Below, piece by piece: positions 46,351-54,347 of a DNA stretch of 64,000 nt (the stretch's first letter is position 1; each line of letters starts with the position of its first letter). The notes beneath the pieces are model-generated. The model made no database searches. It was not told where the DNA came from and was given only the letters and a program-made list of their open reading frames with translations. The DNA is from Mesorhizobium xinjiangense (lineage in GTDB: Bacteria; Pseudomonadota; Alphaproteobacteria; Rhizobiales; Rhizobiaceae). The DNA lies in contig NZ_WOAC01000015.1 in NCBI RefSeq assembly GCF_009749525.1, positions 124,001 through 188,000 on the forward strand, written 5' to 3'. The position numbers and the translations under genes were made by a program.

Positions 46351-47850
46351 TCAGAGTGTGGCGCCGAGATGCCAGGGCACGAACTCGTTGTCGCCGTAGC
46401 CGAATTCCTCGCTCTTCGTCTGGCGTCCCGACGCCGTCTCGACGATCAGGTCGAAGATCTGGTGGCCCATCTCTTCGATGGTCGCCTCGCCCGTGGCGAT
46501 CCGCCCGCAATCGATGTCCATGTCCTCCTCCATCGTCCGGTAGAGGGCGGAATTGCTGGCGAGCTTGATCGAGGGCGCCGGCCTGCAGCCGAAACATGAG
46601 CCGCGACCGGTCGTGAAGGCGACGACATTGGCCCCTCCGGCCACCTGGCCGGTGGCCGAGACGGGATCGTAGCCGGGCGTGTCCATGAAGACGAAGCCGC
46701 GGCCCGTGACCGGCTCGGCGTAACCATAGACGCCGCGCAACGGCGTGCGCCCGCCCTTGGCGACCGCCCCCAGCGATTTCTCCAAAATGGTGGTCAGGCC
46801 GCCGCGCTTGTTGCCAGGCGAGGGATTGTTGTCGAGGGAAGCGCCGTGTTTGGCGACATAATCCTTCCACCAGTCGACGAAGCCGTTGAGCTTGTCGGCG
46901 ATCTCCGGCGTCTCGGCGCGCGCGGCAAGCAGATGCTCGGCGCCGTAGATCTCGGAGGTCTCGGCCAGGATGCCGGTGCCGCCGGCGGCAGCGAGAATGT
47001 CGACAGCCGCCCCCAGGGCCGGATTGGCGGTGATGCCCGACATGCCGTCGGACCCGCCGCATTGCAGGGCGACCACGATCTCGCTGACCGGAATCGGCTC
47101 CCGCGCCAGGCCGCCGATCTCCTCGGCGATTTCCTCCAGCACGCCGAGCGCCCGTTCGACCGACTTGCGCGATCCACCCGCCTCCTGGATGTTGAAATGG
47201 CGCTTTCCGGCGATGATTCCCCGCTGGCCGTAGAGCGCAAGCTGATTGACCTCGCAGCCGAGCCCGACCATCAAGACGCCGCCGAAATTCGGATGGCGCA
47301 CATAGCCGGCCAGCGTGCGGTGGAGGACGCGCATGCCTTCGCCCGTGGCGCTCAAGCCGCAACCCTGGCCATGCACGATGGGCACGAAGCCGTCGATGCC
47401 CGGATAGCGCGGTAGAAGGGTCCGGTTGGCGGCGTCTGCAATGGCGCGGCAGACCGTCGTCGAGCAGTTCACGCTGGCGACGACACCGATATAGTTGCGC
47501 GTGCCGGCGCGCCCGTCGGCGCGGCGATAGCCCATGAATGTGCGCGTCAGGTCGGCATCGGAGGCGGCGACGGCCGGCGCCGGCGCGTCGATCCCGAGCC
47601 GACCCTCGTCGAACACCAGATTGTGCGCGTGCACCCATTCGCCCGGCCCGATGGCCTGCGTGGCACGCCCGATCGCCTGGCCGTATTTTACAACCGACGC
47701 GCCTTCCGCGATGGACCTGACGGCGACCTTGTGTCCCTGATCGACACGCTCGGCGGCGACCGCACCGCCAGGCAGCGGCGTTCCCGGCTCCACCGGGCCG
47801 TTGGCCACGGCTACGTTGTCGGCGTCGGAAAGGAGAATGCAGTGCGACAT
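46351..47850 (-). CDS. UxaA/GarD family sugar-acid dehydratase
   Basis: This 499-residue protein is of the altronate/galactarate dehydratase family. The N-terminal SAF domain (about 1-75) is followed by the catalytic domain (GYRRADGRAGTRNYIGVVAS, NCSTTVCRAIAD, HGQGCGLSATGEGM). GLGCEVNQLALY, ALQCGGSDGMSGITANPALG and TGRGSCFGCRPAPSIKLASN also belong to it. The conserved Cys and His residues bind the catalytic iron. It dehydrates a hexarate or hexonate such as altronate or galactarate to a 2-keto-3-deoxy acid; which one cannot be told. It is divergent from a GntR-type regulator, presumably its controller. Confidence 0.92.
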   Translation of the reverse strand: MSHCILLSDADNVAVANGPVEPGTPLPGGAVAAERVDQGHKVAVRSIAEGASVVKYGQAIGRATQAIGPGEWVHAHNLVFDEGRLGIDAPAPAVAASDADLTRTFMGYRRADGRAGTRNYIGVVASVNCSTTVCRAIADAANRTLLPRYPGIDGFVPIVHGQGCGLSATGEGMRVLHRTLAGYVRHPNFGGVLMVGLGCEVNQLALYGQRGIIAGKRHFNIQEAGGSRKSVERALGVLEEIAEEIGGLAREPIPVSEIVVALQCGGSDGMSGITANPALGAAVDILAAAGGTGILAETSEIYGAEHLLAARAETPEIADKLNGFVDWWKDYVAKHGASLDNNPSPGNKRGGLTTILEKSLGAVAKGGRTPLRGVYGYAEPVTGRGFVFMDTPGYDPVSATGQVAGGANVVAFTTGRGSCFGCRPAPSIKLASNSALYRTMEEDMDIDCGRIATGEATIEEMGHQIFDLIVETASGRQTKSEEFGYGDNEFVPWHLGATL

Positions 47851-47910
47851 GGCTTGGGGCTGGCTCCTGCCCGGTAGGTGCGGGCATGTTGGCGTGCGTG
47901 CGGCTTGCGT

Positions 47911-47926
47911 GAGGACTTGCGTCCTC
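47911..47926. promoter_or_regulatory. Hairpin/dyad in the uxaA-regulator intergenic region
   Basis: GAGGAC-TTGC-GTCCTC is a perfect six-base inverted repeat in the 134-bp divergent promoter region, followed by an AT-rich segment (TTTATCGTCAAAAAACATAA) that could hold promoters. It is a candidate operator. Confidence 0.3.
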
Positions 47927-47984
47927 GATTTTGTCCTTTATCGTCAAAAAACATAAATGCGTCAATCAGTGGAATCTGCCTGCC

Positions 47985-48866
47985 ATGGCCAAGTCGCGCA
48001 ATGTCTACAAGCAGGCCTACAATCGCTGTCTCGGGCTGCTCGCCGATGGCGGCGCGCTGCCGTCGGAGCCGGAACTCGGCGCGTCCCTCGGCGTCAGCCG
48101 GACCACGGTGCGCTCCATCCTGTCGCGCATGGACGAGCACGGGCTGATCGAATGGAACAAGCGCAGCAAGCGTGCCCTGCGCCGGCCGGCCGCGGACGAC
48201 TATTTTCCCGAGGAAGAAACCGATCCGGTCTCCGCCATTATCGAGAGGGCCTTCATGCGGCGCCTGCTTTCTGCCGAGGGCACGCCGGGCGGGGTGATCA
48301 ACGAGTTGGAGCTTGCCCGCGAACTCGGCGTCGGCACCTCGAGCGTGCGGGAGTTTCTCATCCGCTTCAGCCGTTTCGGCCTGATCGAGAAACGGCGCAA
48401 TTCAAGCTGGGTGCTGAAGGGATTTACGCGGCAATTCGCCCTCGAGCTGGCGGAGATCCGCGGCATGTTCGAGCTGCGCTCGGCCGCCGCCTTCCGTTCA
48501 TTGCCGCCGAACCACCCGAACTGGCGGGCGCTCGATGCGATCGAGGCCGAGCATCATGCGATGATCGCGCGGATCGCCGAGCGCTACGCGGATTTCTCCG
48601 AACTCGACGAGCGCTTTCACCGGCTGGTCCACAGCGCTTCGCACAACCGATTCATCATCGACTTCTATGACGTTATCGCCATGGTCTTCCACTATCACTA
48701 CCAGTGGAACAAGACCGAACAGCGCAAGCGCAACGAAACGGCGCTGCGTGAACATCTCGACTATATAGAAGCACTGAAGTCGGGCGAGCGCGCCGCCGTC
48801 GAGCAGGCCTGCCGCCGTCACCTGAAATCGGCCCGCGAGACCTTGCTGGCCTCGGTTCCGGGATGA
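47985..48866 (+). CDS. GntR-family regulator with two winged-helix domains and FCD domain
   Basis: This 293-residue regulator is divergent from the UxaA-type dehydratase. Residues about 10-60 form a GntR winged helix (LPSEPELGASLGVSRTTVRS). Residues about 85-140 look like a second one (INELELARELGVGTSSVREF, then RFGLIEKR). Residues about 150-285 are an FCD effector domain (ELAEIRGMFELRSAAAF, ELDERFHRLVHSASHNRF, LREHLDYIEAL). Ordinary FCD regulators have one winged helix. ATG 47985 follows GGAATCTG. It probably responds to the sugar acid or its keto-deoxy product. Confidence 0.9.
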   Translation: MAKSRNVYKQAYNRCLGLLADGGALPSEPELGASLGVSRTTVRSILSRMDEHGLIEWNKRSKRALRRPAADDYFPEEETDPVSAIIERAFMRRLLSAEGTPGGVINELELARELGVGTSSVREFLIRFSRFGLIEKRRNSSWVLKGFTRQFALELAEIRGMFELRSAAAFRSLPPNHPNWRALDAIEAEHHAMIARIAERYADFSELDERFHRLVHSASHNRFIIDFYDVIAMVFHYHYQWNKTEQRKRNETALREHLDYIEALKSGERAAVEQACRRHLKSARETLLASVPG

Positions 48867-48955
48867 GGACGCAAAGGGGCAAGCCTCCTGCACCATGCCC
48901 CACATGGTCTCCCTTCACCGCGCAGGCTGGGGAGCAATCGCAATTGCTGGTGCTA

Positions 48956-49069
48956 GCGCGCATTCGCTTCAAACGGTTCCGTTTGGAGCAAAGATATGCG
49001 CGCCAGATCAATATGCTGGAACATGCACCTTGCGCTCAAACGATTCCGTTTGAGCGGGACATGTTCTAG
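48956..49069 (+). repeat. Dispersed palindromic repeat, full copy 2 (RIME-like, 114 bp)
   Basis: This copy has the same length and layout as 27109-27222. Hairpin 1 is GCTTCAAACG-GTTC-CGTTTGGAGC (48966-48989, one G-T pair) and hairpin 2 is CGCTCAAACG-ATTC-CGTTTGAGCG (49033-49056). The spacer keeps GCGCGCCAGATCAA and GGAACATG. Its final CTAG supplies the stop codon of the DUF6074 gene on the minus strand. Confidence 0.85.
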
Positions 49070-49362
49070 GCCTTGTTGAGCTCGAACTCGGCGCCGAAAA
49101 TGGCCTCCACCTCGCGCTCGACGGCGTCGAAAAAGGCGCCGACCTCTTCATCCTGCACGTCTTCCGCCAGGCCAAGTGCTGCCAATTCGCGAAACAGCCG
49201 GTCGGATTGCCGGCTGCGATAGGTGTCGGCGGTGCGCCATGAATTCTTGGCAACCAGCGCGGCAGCGACCGCACGCACTTCCTTGGCCCGTCGGGCCAAC
49301 GGAAACATCACCAGGGCCCCGCCCTTGTCCGACGTCATGTCCTCGTTCGTTTCGATATCCAC
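49066..49362 (-). CDS. DUF6074 family small protein
   Basis: This 98-residue protein has the pattern FPLARRAKEVRAVAAALVAK, ADTYRSRQSDRLFRELAALG and FFDAVEREVEAIFG, which matches the rhizobial DUF6074 family as I know it. It appears helical with no known function. GTG 49362 is preferred as start, with GAGGGGA eight bases upstream; an ATG at 49338 is an alternative. Its TAG stop lies in the end of a repeat element, so the C-terminus (EFELNKA) may have been altered when that element inserted. Confidence 0.75.
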   Translation of the reverse strand: MDIETNEDMTSDKGGALVMFPLARRAKEVRAVAAALVAKNSWRTADTYRSRQSDRLFRELAALGLAEDVQDEEVGAFFDAVEREVEAIFGAEFELNKA

Positions 49363-49567
49363 GCCTGATCGTCCCCTCGATACGGCCGCTCCGGCACGCA
49401 CGCATCCCATGCCTGACCGCGTGCGGCCATGCATGCTCCGGGCGAACCGGAGCCGTGCGTCGGATCGGCAATGACAGTCCCCAAAGATCGAATCGCCTTC
49501 GATCGATGTGACGGAGAGTGAACGGATATCCTTTACCGGAAGTTAGCACCGCGAAATCCGCGACGCG

Positions 49568-50329
49568 TCACGGCCGCAGGCGGTAGCCGGTGCGGAAGAT
49601 CCAGCCAACGACGGCCATGCACAGGGCGAGGAACACCAACGTCATGGCCAGGCTGACGCCCATGCCGACGTCGGACGCGCCGAAAAAGCTCCAACGAAAC
49701 CCGCTGACGAGATAGACGACCGGGTTGAACAGAGTGACGGTGCGCCAGGCCGGCGGCAGCATGTCGATCGAGTAGAAGCTGCCGCCAAGAAAGGTAAGCG
49801 GGGTGATGATGAGCAGCGGCACGAGTTGCAGCTTCTCGAAGCCATCGGCCCAGATGCCGATGATGAAGCCGAACAGGCTGAAGGTCGCCGCGGTCAACAC
49901 CAGAAACAGGACCATCCAGACAGGATGCTCGATTTGCAGCGGCACGAAAAAGCCCGCCGTGGCCAGGATGATGGCGCCGAGTATGATGGACTTGGTCGCC
50001 GCCGCGCCGACATAGGCCAGCACGATCTCCACATAGGAGACCGGTGCCGAGAGGATTTCGTAGATCGTCCCGGTGAAACGGGGAAAATAAATGCCGAACG
50101 ACGCGTTCGAGATCGAGTGCGTCAAGAGCGACAGCATGATCAGCCCGGGCACGATGAAGGAGCCGTAGCTCACCCCGTCGACTTCCTGGATGCGCGAGCC
50201 GATCGCCGCCCCGAAGACGACGAAATAGAGCGTGGTCGAGATGACGGGCGAAATGATGCTCTGCAGCAGCGTGCGGAAGGCGCGCGCCATTTCCTGCCTG
50301 TAGATTGCCCAGATGGCTTGGTAGTTCAT
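49568..50329 (-). CDS. ABC-2 type transporter permease
   Basis: This 253-residue exporter permease has six predicted helices and the ABC-2 signature region ([20 protein letters not shown], then [18 protein letters not shown]). It begins [20 protein letters not shown]. It overlaps the ATPase gene by four bases and forms with it a two-gene exporter. The substrate is unknown: family members export drugs, polysaccharides or, as NodIJ, lipo-oligosaccharides, but there are no nod genes here. Confidence 0.93.
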   Translation of the reverse strand: MNYQAIWAIYRQEMARAFRTLLQSIISPVISTTLYFVVFGAAIGSRIQEVDGVSYGSFIVPGLIMLSLLTHSISNASFGIYFPRFTGTIYEILSAPVSYVEIVLAYVGAAATKSIILGAIILATAGFFVPLQIEHPVWMVLFLVLTAATFSLFGFIIGIWADGFEKLQLVPLLIITPLTFLGGSFYSIDMLPPAWRTVTLFNPVVYLVSGFRWSFFGASDVGMGVSLAMTLVFLALCMAVVGWIFRTGYRLRP

Positions 50330-51270
50330 CTGCCCTCCCTCACCAGATTGACGAATATCTCTTCCAGCGTGCTCTGGCGCGTCGACAGATCGCTGAATCC
50401 GATCCCGGCCGTGTCGATATCCTTCAGGAGCCTGGTGATCCCTGTGCGGTCGCCCTGGCTGTCGTAGACATAGGTCAGTTCGTCGCCGGCCTCCGACAGC
50501 GTCAGATTATGCGCGATAAGGCTTTCTGGAATGCGCTCTACGGGCTCGCGCAATTGCAGCGTCAGCTCCTTGCGGCCGAGCTTGCGCATCAGTTCGGCCT
50601 TTTCCTCCACCAGGACGATCTGGCCCTGGTTGATGACGCCGATGCGATCGGCCATCTCCTCGGCTTCCTCGATATAGTGGGTGGTCAGGATGATGGTGAC
50701 GCCCGAATCCTTCAGCCCGCGCACCATCTCCCACATGTCGCGGCGCAATTCGACGTCGACACCGGCCGTCGGCTCGTCGAGAAACAGGATCTGCGGCTCG
50801 TGCGACAGCGCCTTGGCGATCATCAGCCGGCGCTTCATGCCGCCCGACAGTTCCATCATCTTGCTGTTGCGCTTGTCCCACAGCGACAAGGTGCGCAGCA
50901 CCTTCTCGATGAAATCGGGATTGGCCGGTTGGCCGAACAAGCCGCGGCTGAAGCTGACCGACTTCCAGACCGTCTCGAAGGCGTCGGTCGTCAGCTCCTG
51001 CGGCACCAGGCCGATCATCGAGCGGACCTTGCGATAATCCTTTTCGATGTCGTGGCCATCGACCAGCACGTCGCCCCCGGTGCGGTTGACCAGTCCGCAG
51101 ACGATGCTGATGAGCGTCGTCTTGCCGGCCCCGTTGGGCCCGAGCAGGGCGAAGATTTCGCCGTGGCGCACGTCCAGGTCGACGCTCTTCAGCGCCTCGA
51201 AGCCGGATGTGTAGCGCTTGGAGAGATTCGATATCGAGATGGCTGGCTGCATGCGGGGGACATAGGTCAT
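50326..51270 (-). CDS. ABC-2 exporter ATP-binding protein
   Basis: This 314-residue ATPase has Walker [16 protein letters not shown]-loop [14 protein letters not shown], signature [15 protein letters not shown], Walker [16 protein letters not shown] and H-loop [13 protein letters not shown]-terminal domain of about 70 residues ([20 protein letters not shown]) is typical of DrrA/CcmA-type exporters. It starts at 51270 or at an in-frame ATG at 51252. It is paired with the ABC-2 permease. Confidence 0.94.
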   Translation of the reverse strand: MTYVPRMQPAISISNLSKRYTSGFEALKSVDLDVRHGEIFALLGPNGAGKTTLISIVCGLVNRTGGDVLVDGHDIEKDYRKVRSMIGLVPQELTTDAFETVWKSVSFSRGLFGQPANPDFIEKVLRTLSLWDKRNSKMMELSGGMKRRLMIAKALSHEPQILFLDEPTAGVDVELRRDMWEMVRGLKDSGVTIILTTHYIEEAEEMADRIGVINQGQIVLVEEKAELMRKLGRKELTLQLREPVERIPESLIAHNLTLSEAGDELTYVYDSQGDRTGITRLLKDIDTAGIGFSDLSTRQSTLEEIFVNLVREGR

Positions 51271-51344
51271 ATGGAGCGATTTGTCAGGCTATTCCTTTGC
51301 GCAGGATAGAACCTCCTGACATGGCCATGCAGCCGCGCCGCCAT

Positions 51345-52592
51345 CTACTGCGCGGCGGCGCGAAGGTCGGGTTCCGAAACGGTCCGCATCAGCGGCACGG
51401 AGGGATCGGCGGCGGCCAGTCTGTCGAGCATCACGCCAGTAGCGATCAGCTTGCGCGAGGCCATGTGATCGGCGGCTCGGTTGACGGAAAAGCAGGCAAC
51501 CAGGCGCCCATTGTCGAGATGCAGCAGCGACCAGGCCGCGTCGGCCGGATCGCCACGCAGGATCTCTTCCGCTCCAGACCGTCCGACGCCGGCCATCTGC
51601 AGTTTCAGATCGTACTGGTCGGTCCAGAACCACGGCACGGCGGCAAGCGGCGCTTGCCGCCCGGCAATGTGGCCGGCCGCGGCCTTGGCCTGGTCGACGG
51701 CGTTCTGCACCGATTCGAGGCGCACCACCGCTCCGGCAAAGGGATTGTCGAAGGACGCACAATCGCCAACGGCGTAGATGCCGGGTGCGTTCGTGCGGCC
51801 GTGTTCGTCGACCCGGATGCCGCCGGCTTCAAGAGCAAGCCCCGCCGCTTCGGCAAGTTCGGTATTGGCGAGGCCGCCGACGCCGACGACGACGAGATCG
51901 GCAGCGATCGTCTCGCCGTTTGCAAGCCGCACCCCGGTGACGCGTGCGCCATCGCCCTCGATCGCCTCGACGCTTTGCGAGAAGCTCAAGCGCGCACCCC
52001 TGGAAGCATGATAGTCGGCCAGGAAATCCGCGACTTGCTGCGGCACGGAGCGGGCAAGAAGGCGCGGCGCGGCCTCGACCACGCGAACCGACTTGCCGTT
52101 CTTGGCCACGCTCGCCGCAACCTCCAGACCGATGAAGCCACCACCGATGACGACGATCGACGCGGCCGCATCGAGCGCCGGTTTCAGGGCGCGCGCCTCG
52201 GCCAGGCTGCGCAGGGTGTAAACGCCCTCGAGCCCGGCGCCCGGCACCGGCAGATCGCGGGCGCGCGAGCCCGTCGCCAAAATGAGCGAACCGTATTCGA
52301 ACCTGTGGGCGTCCGTCTCGACGCGGCGCGCGGCCGGGTCGATCGCCGTCGCACATTGCCCGAGCCGGAGGTCTATGCCCTGGTCGCGGTAAAAGGCTTC
52401 AGAGCGAAGCTGAAGCTGGTCGGCCGTCTTCTCGCCGAGCAGGAAGGCCTTTGACAGCGGGGGTCGGTGATAGGGAAGATCGTGCTCGGCCGACAAGAGC
52501 GTGATCGGCTCCTGATAGCCCGATTGGCGCAGCGACGCGGCAGCCTGCACACCGGCATGCGAGGCGCCGACGATGACGGCTCCCTTGGTCAT
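51345..52592 (-). CDS. FAD-dependent ferredoxin reductase-like oxidoreductase
   Basis: This 415-residue two-dinucleotide-fold flavoprotein is of the rubredoxin/ferredoxin reductase type used with dioxygenases and P450s. The FAD motif is AVIVGASHAGVQAAASLRQS, the NAD motif is IVVIGGGFIGLEVAASVAKN, and GIYAVGDCASFDNPF is the second FAD motif. The C-terminal reductase domain includes VPWFWTDQYDLKLQMAGVGR. It would pass electrons from NAD(P)H to a small iron-sulfur or rubredoxin partner. No ferredoxin or oxygenase gene is adjacent, so its partner is unknown. ATG 52592 follows GAGGG. Confidence 0.92.
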   Translation of the reverse strand: MTKGAVIVGASHAGVQAAASLRQSGYQEPITLLSAEHDLPYHRPPLSKAFLLGEKTADQLQLRSEAFYRDQGIDLRLGQCATAIDPAARRVETDAHRFEYGSLILATGSRARDLPVPGAGLEGVYTLRSLAEARALKPALDAAASIVVIGGGFIGLEVAASVAKNGKSVRVVEAAPRLLARSVPQQVADFLADYHASRGARLSFSQSVEAIEGDGARVTGVRLANGETIAADLVVVGVGGLANTELAEAAGLALEAGGIRVDEHGRTNAPGIYAVGDCASFDNPFAGAVVRLESVQNAVDQAKAAAGHIAGRQAPLAAVPWFWTDQYDLKLQMAGVGRSGAEEILRGDPADAAWSLLHLDNGRLVACFSVNRAADHMASRKLIATGVMLDRLAAADPSVPLMRTVSEPDLRAAAQ

Positions 52593-52826
52593 TGCCCAGC
52601 CCTCGCCGCCGAAAATCCGCACAACCCCGTCCTGTCGAATGAATTCGTCATCATCGCCGTCGTTTGATTGAATGCGCCATGCACCGGGCCGGTGCACCTG
52701 CCCCGCCGTTCAGACAAGCAGATAGTGGGTAGCCACGGAAATTGCCAGCCAGCGGGTCGCTGTTGCGCCAGAGATGCCACTCAGGCGCTGGCCTCGCAGA
52801 TCATCTGCGTCTAGAATCGCAGCGCC

Positions 52827-53204
52827 ATGCATGTGCGTTCGCTCGATCATATCGTTCTGTGCGTTGCCGATGTCGCGGCCACGCGGCGCTTCTACGAACG
52901 TATACTGGGGATGGAGCCGCGCGAGGAGCGGCCGGGCAAGTGGGCGCTCTTCTTCGGCGCCAACAAGATCAGCCTGCAGGATGCGCGCGCAGCGCCCGAC
53001 ATCGCCCGCAACACTGTGCCTGGCAGTGGCAATTTCTGCCTGCTGACAGACGTGCCGATCGCCGATGTGGCAAAGCATTTGCAATCCGAGGGCATACCCA
53101 TTGCCGCAGGGCCGGTCGAACGCGCCGGTGCGCTCGGACGGCTGAACTCAATCTATCTGCGCGACCTGGACGGCAATCTCGTCGAGGTCGCAAACCAGCT
53201 CTGA
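52827..53204 (+). CDS. VOC (glyoxalase/dioxygenase fold) family protein
   Basis: This 125-residue single VOC domain begins MHVRSLDHIVLCVADVAATR. The likely metal ligands are the His in LDHIVL and the Glu in GNLVEVANQL. Similar small proteins are annotated as glyoxalase family or 'virulence protein'. The reaction is unknown. It stands alone, divergent from the ferredoxin reductase-like gene. Confidence 0.88.
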   Translation: MHVRSLDHIVLCVADVAATRRFYERILGMEPREERPGKWALFFGANKISLQDARAAPDIARNTVPGSGNFCLLTDVPIADVAKHLQSEGIPIAAGPVERAGALGRLNSIYLRDLDGNLVEVANQL

Positions 53205-53325
53205 ACCTGCCGCCCGGGGGCCGAAAGGGATCGCCGCGCGAAGCTGAACCGTCATCGGCGTGTTATCATGGTTCCCCAACCATGCGTATCGCACGTGAGC
53301 CTATGCCAAACCCGGTAGCAAAACG

Positions 53326-54150
53326 ATGAGCCGCCCCGTCCATTTCGTCCATCTGACCGATCTGCACCTTTCGCATCCCGACCACCGGGATCCCGAGCTT
53401 CTGTCGGACACGCTCGGGACCTTGAAAACGGTCAAGGCAATGGTCCGCGCCGTCCGGCCGCGGCCGGCCTTCATTCTCATCAGCGGCGACCTGACCAACC
53501 GCGGCGACGCCAAAAGCTATCGCCTGCTTGCAGAGACGATGGACGGCATCGATATCCCGATCGTCTATGCGCTCGGCAACCACGACAGCCGACCTGGCTT
53601 CTATGAAGGCATGCTCGGCCGCGACTGCAATCTCGAAGCACCCTATTGCCACGACACGGTGATTGACGACCTCCATGTCGTGGTGCTCGATTCCAGGGTT
53701 CCCGGCCGCATCGGCGGGGCGCTGTCGTCCGACCAGTTCGATTTTCTCCAATCCGCGCTCGACCGGCATACGGGCCTGCGCAAGATCATCGCGATCCATC
53801 ACCCGCCGGCGCTCGACGAGGATGCAACGCTTGCCTGGGAGTGCCTCGACTGGGCCGACAGCCGCCGGCTGGCGGGGCTTTTGAAAGGCCGTGACGTCGC
53901 CGGGGTTTTCAGCGGCCACGTCCACTACGACAGGGTGACGTTCTGGCACGGCATGCCGGTCGTCGTCGGCACCGGCCTGCACACGGCCAACGACATCCTC
54001 TATGCAGACGGGCTGCGCATGGTCAGCGGCGCATCCTTCGGCCTGTGCACCTTGCGCGAATCGGGCCTGACCGTGTCTTTCGTGCCGTTGCCATCGGACC
54101 GGCACGAACTGCAGACGCTCGACTTGAAGACACTGCGGGCACTTATATAG
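53326..54150 (+). CDS. Calcineurin-like metallophosphoesterase (class III cyclic nucleotide phosphodiesterase-like)
   Basis: This 274-residue phosphoesterase has the full set of dimetal motifs: HLTDLHL, ISGDLTNRG, ALGNHDSRPG, the two His of AIHHPPALDE, and FSGHVHYDRV. The layout matches CpdA-type cAMP phosphodiesterases and glycerophosphodiesterases. It could lower cAMP made by the cyclase encoded 25 kb away, but this is speculative. It is monocistronic, followed by a hairpin with a T-tract. Confidence 0.9.
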   Translation: MSRPVHFVHLTDLHLSHPDHRDPELLSDTLGTLKTVKAMVRAVRPRPAFILISGDLTNRGDAKSYRLLAETMDGIDIPIVYALGNHDSRPGFYEGMLGRDCNLEAPYCHDTVIDDLHVVVLDSRVPGRIGGALSSDQFDFLQSALDRHTGLRKIIAIHHPPALDEDATLAWECLDWADSRRLAGLLKGRDVAGVFSGHVHYDRVTFWHGMPVVVGTGLHTANDILYADGLRMVSGASFGLCTLRESGLTVSFVPLPSDRHELQTLDLKTLRALI

Positions 54151-54246
54151 CGGCTTGAACACGGCCCGAGCGGCGACCGCGCCTGGCCCAATATGCGCGC
54201 CATTCAGGCGGCCTGCTTCACGCAACGGCAAATTTCGCTTCACGCA

Positions 54247-54271
54247 CCGGCTTGCGCCCGCAAGCGGTTTT
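54247..54271 (+). terminator. Probable intrinsic terminator
   Basis: CCGGCTTGCG and CGCAAGCGG can pair (one bulged G) and are followed directly by TTTT. The hairpin is about 97 bases after the metallophosphoesterase stop and before the ABC operon leader. Confidence 0.5.
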
Positions 54272-54347
54272 CTGAATAGTGGCGCCAGAGTAAACCTGCA
54301 TCACAATCATAAATCGCTGGTGCTCGAACAATGGGAGACAATCGACG

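Noticed and set aside
15195-49069. CRISPR array
   Set aside because: The repeated palindromes are three dispersed intergenic copies, not regularly spaced tandem repeats, and no cas genes are present.
49568-51270. NodIJ lipo-oligosaccharide exporter
   Set aside because: The ABC-2 pair resembles many exporters of this class and no nod, nif or fix genes are in the window.
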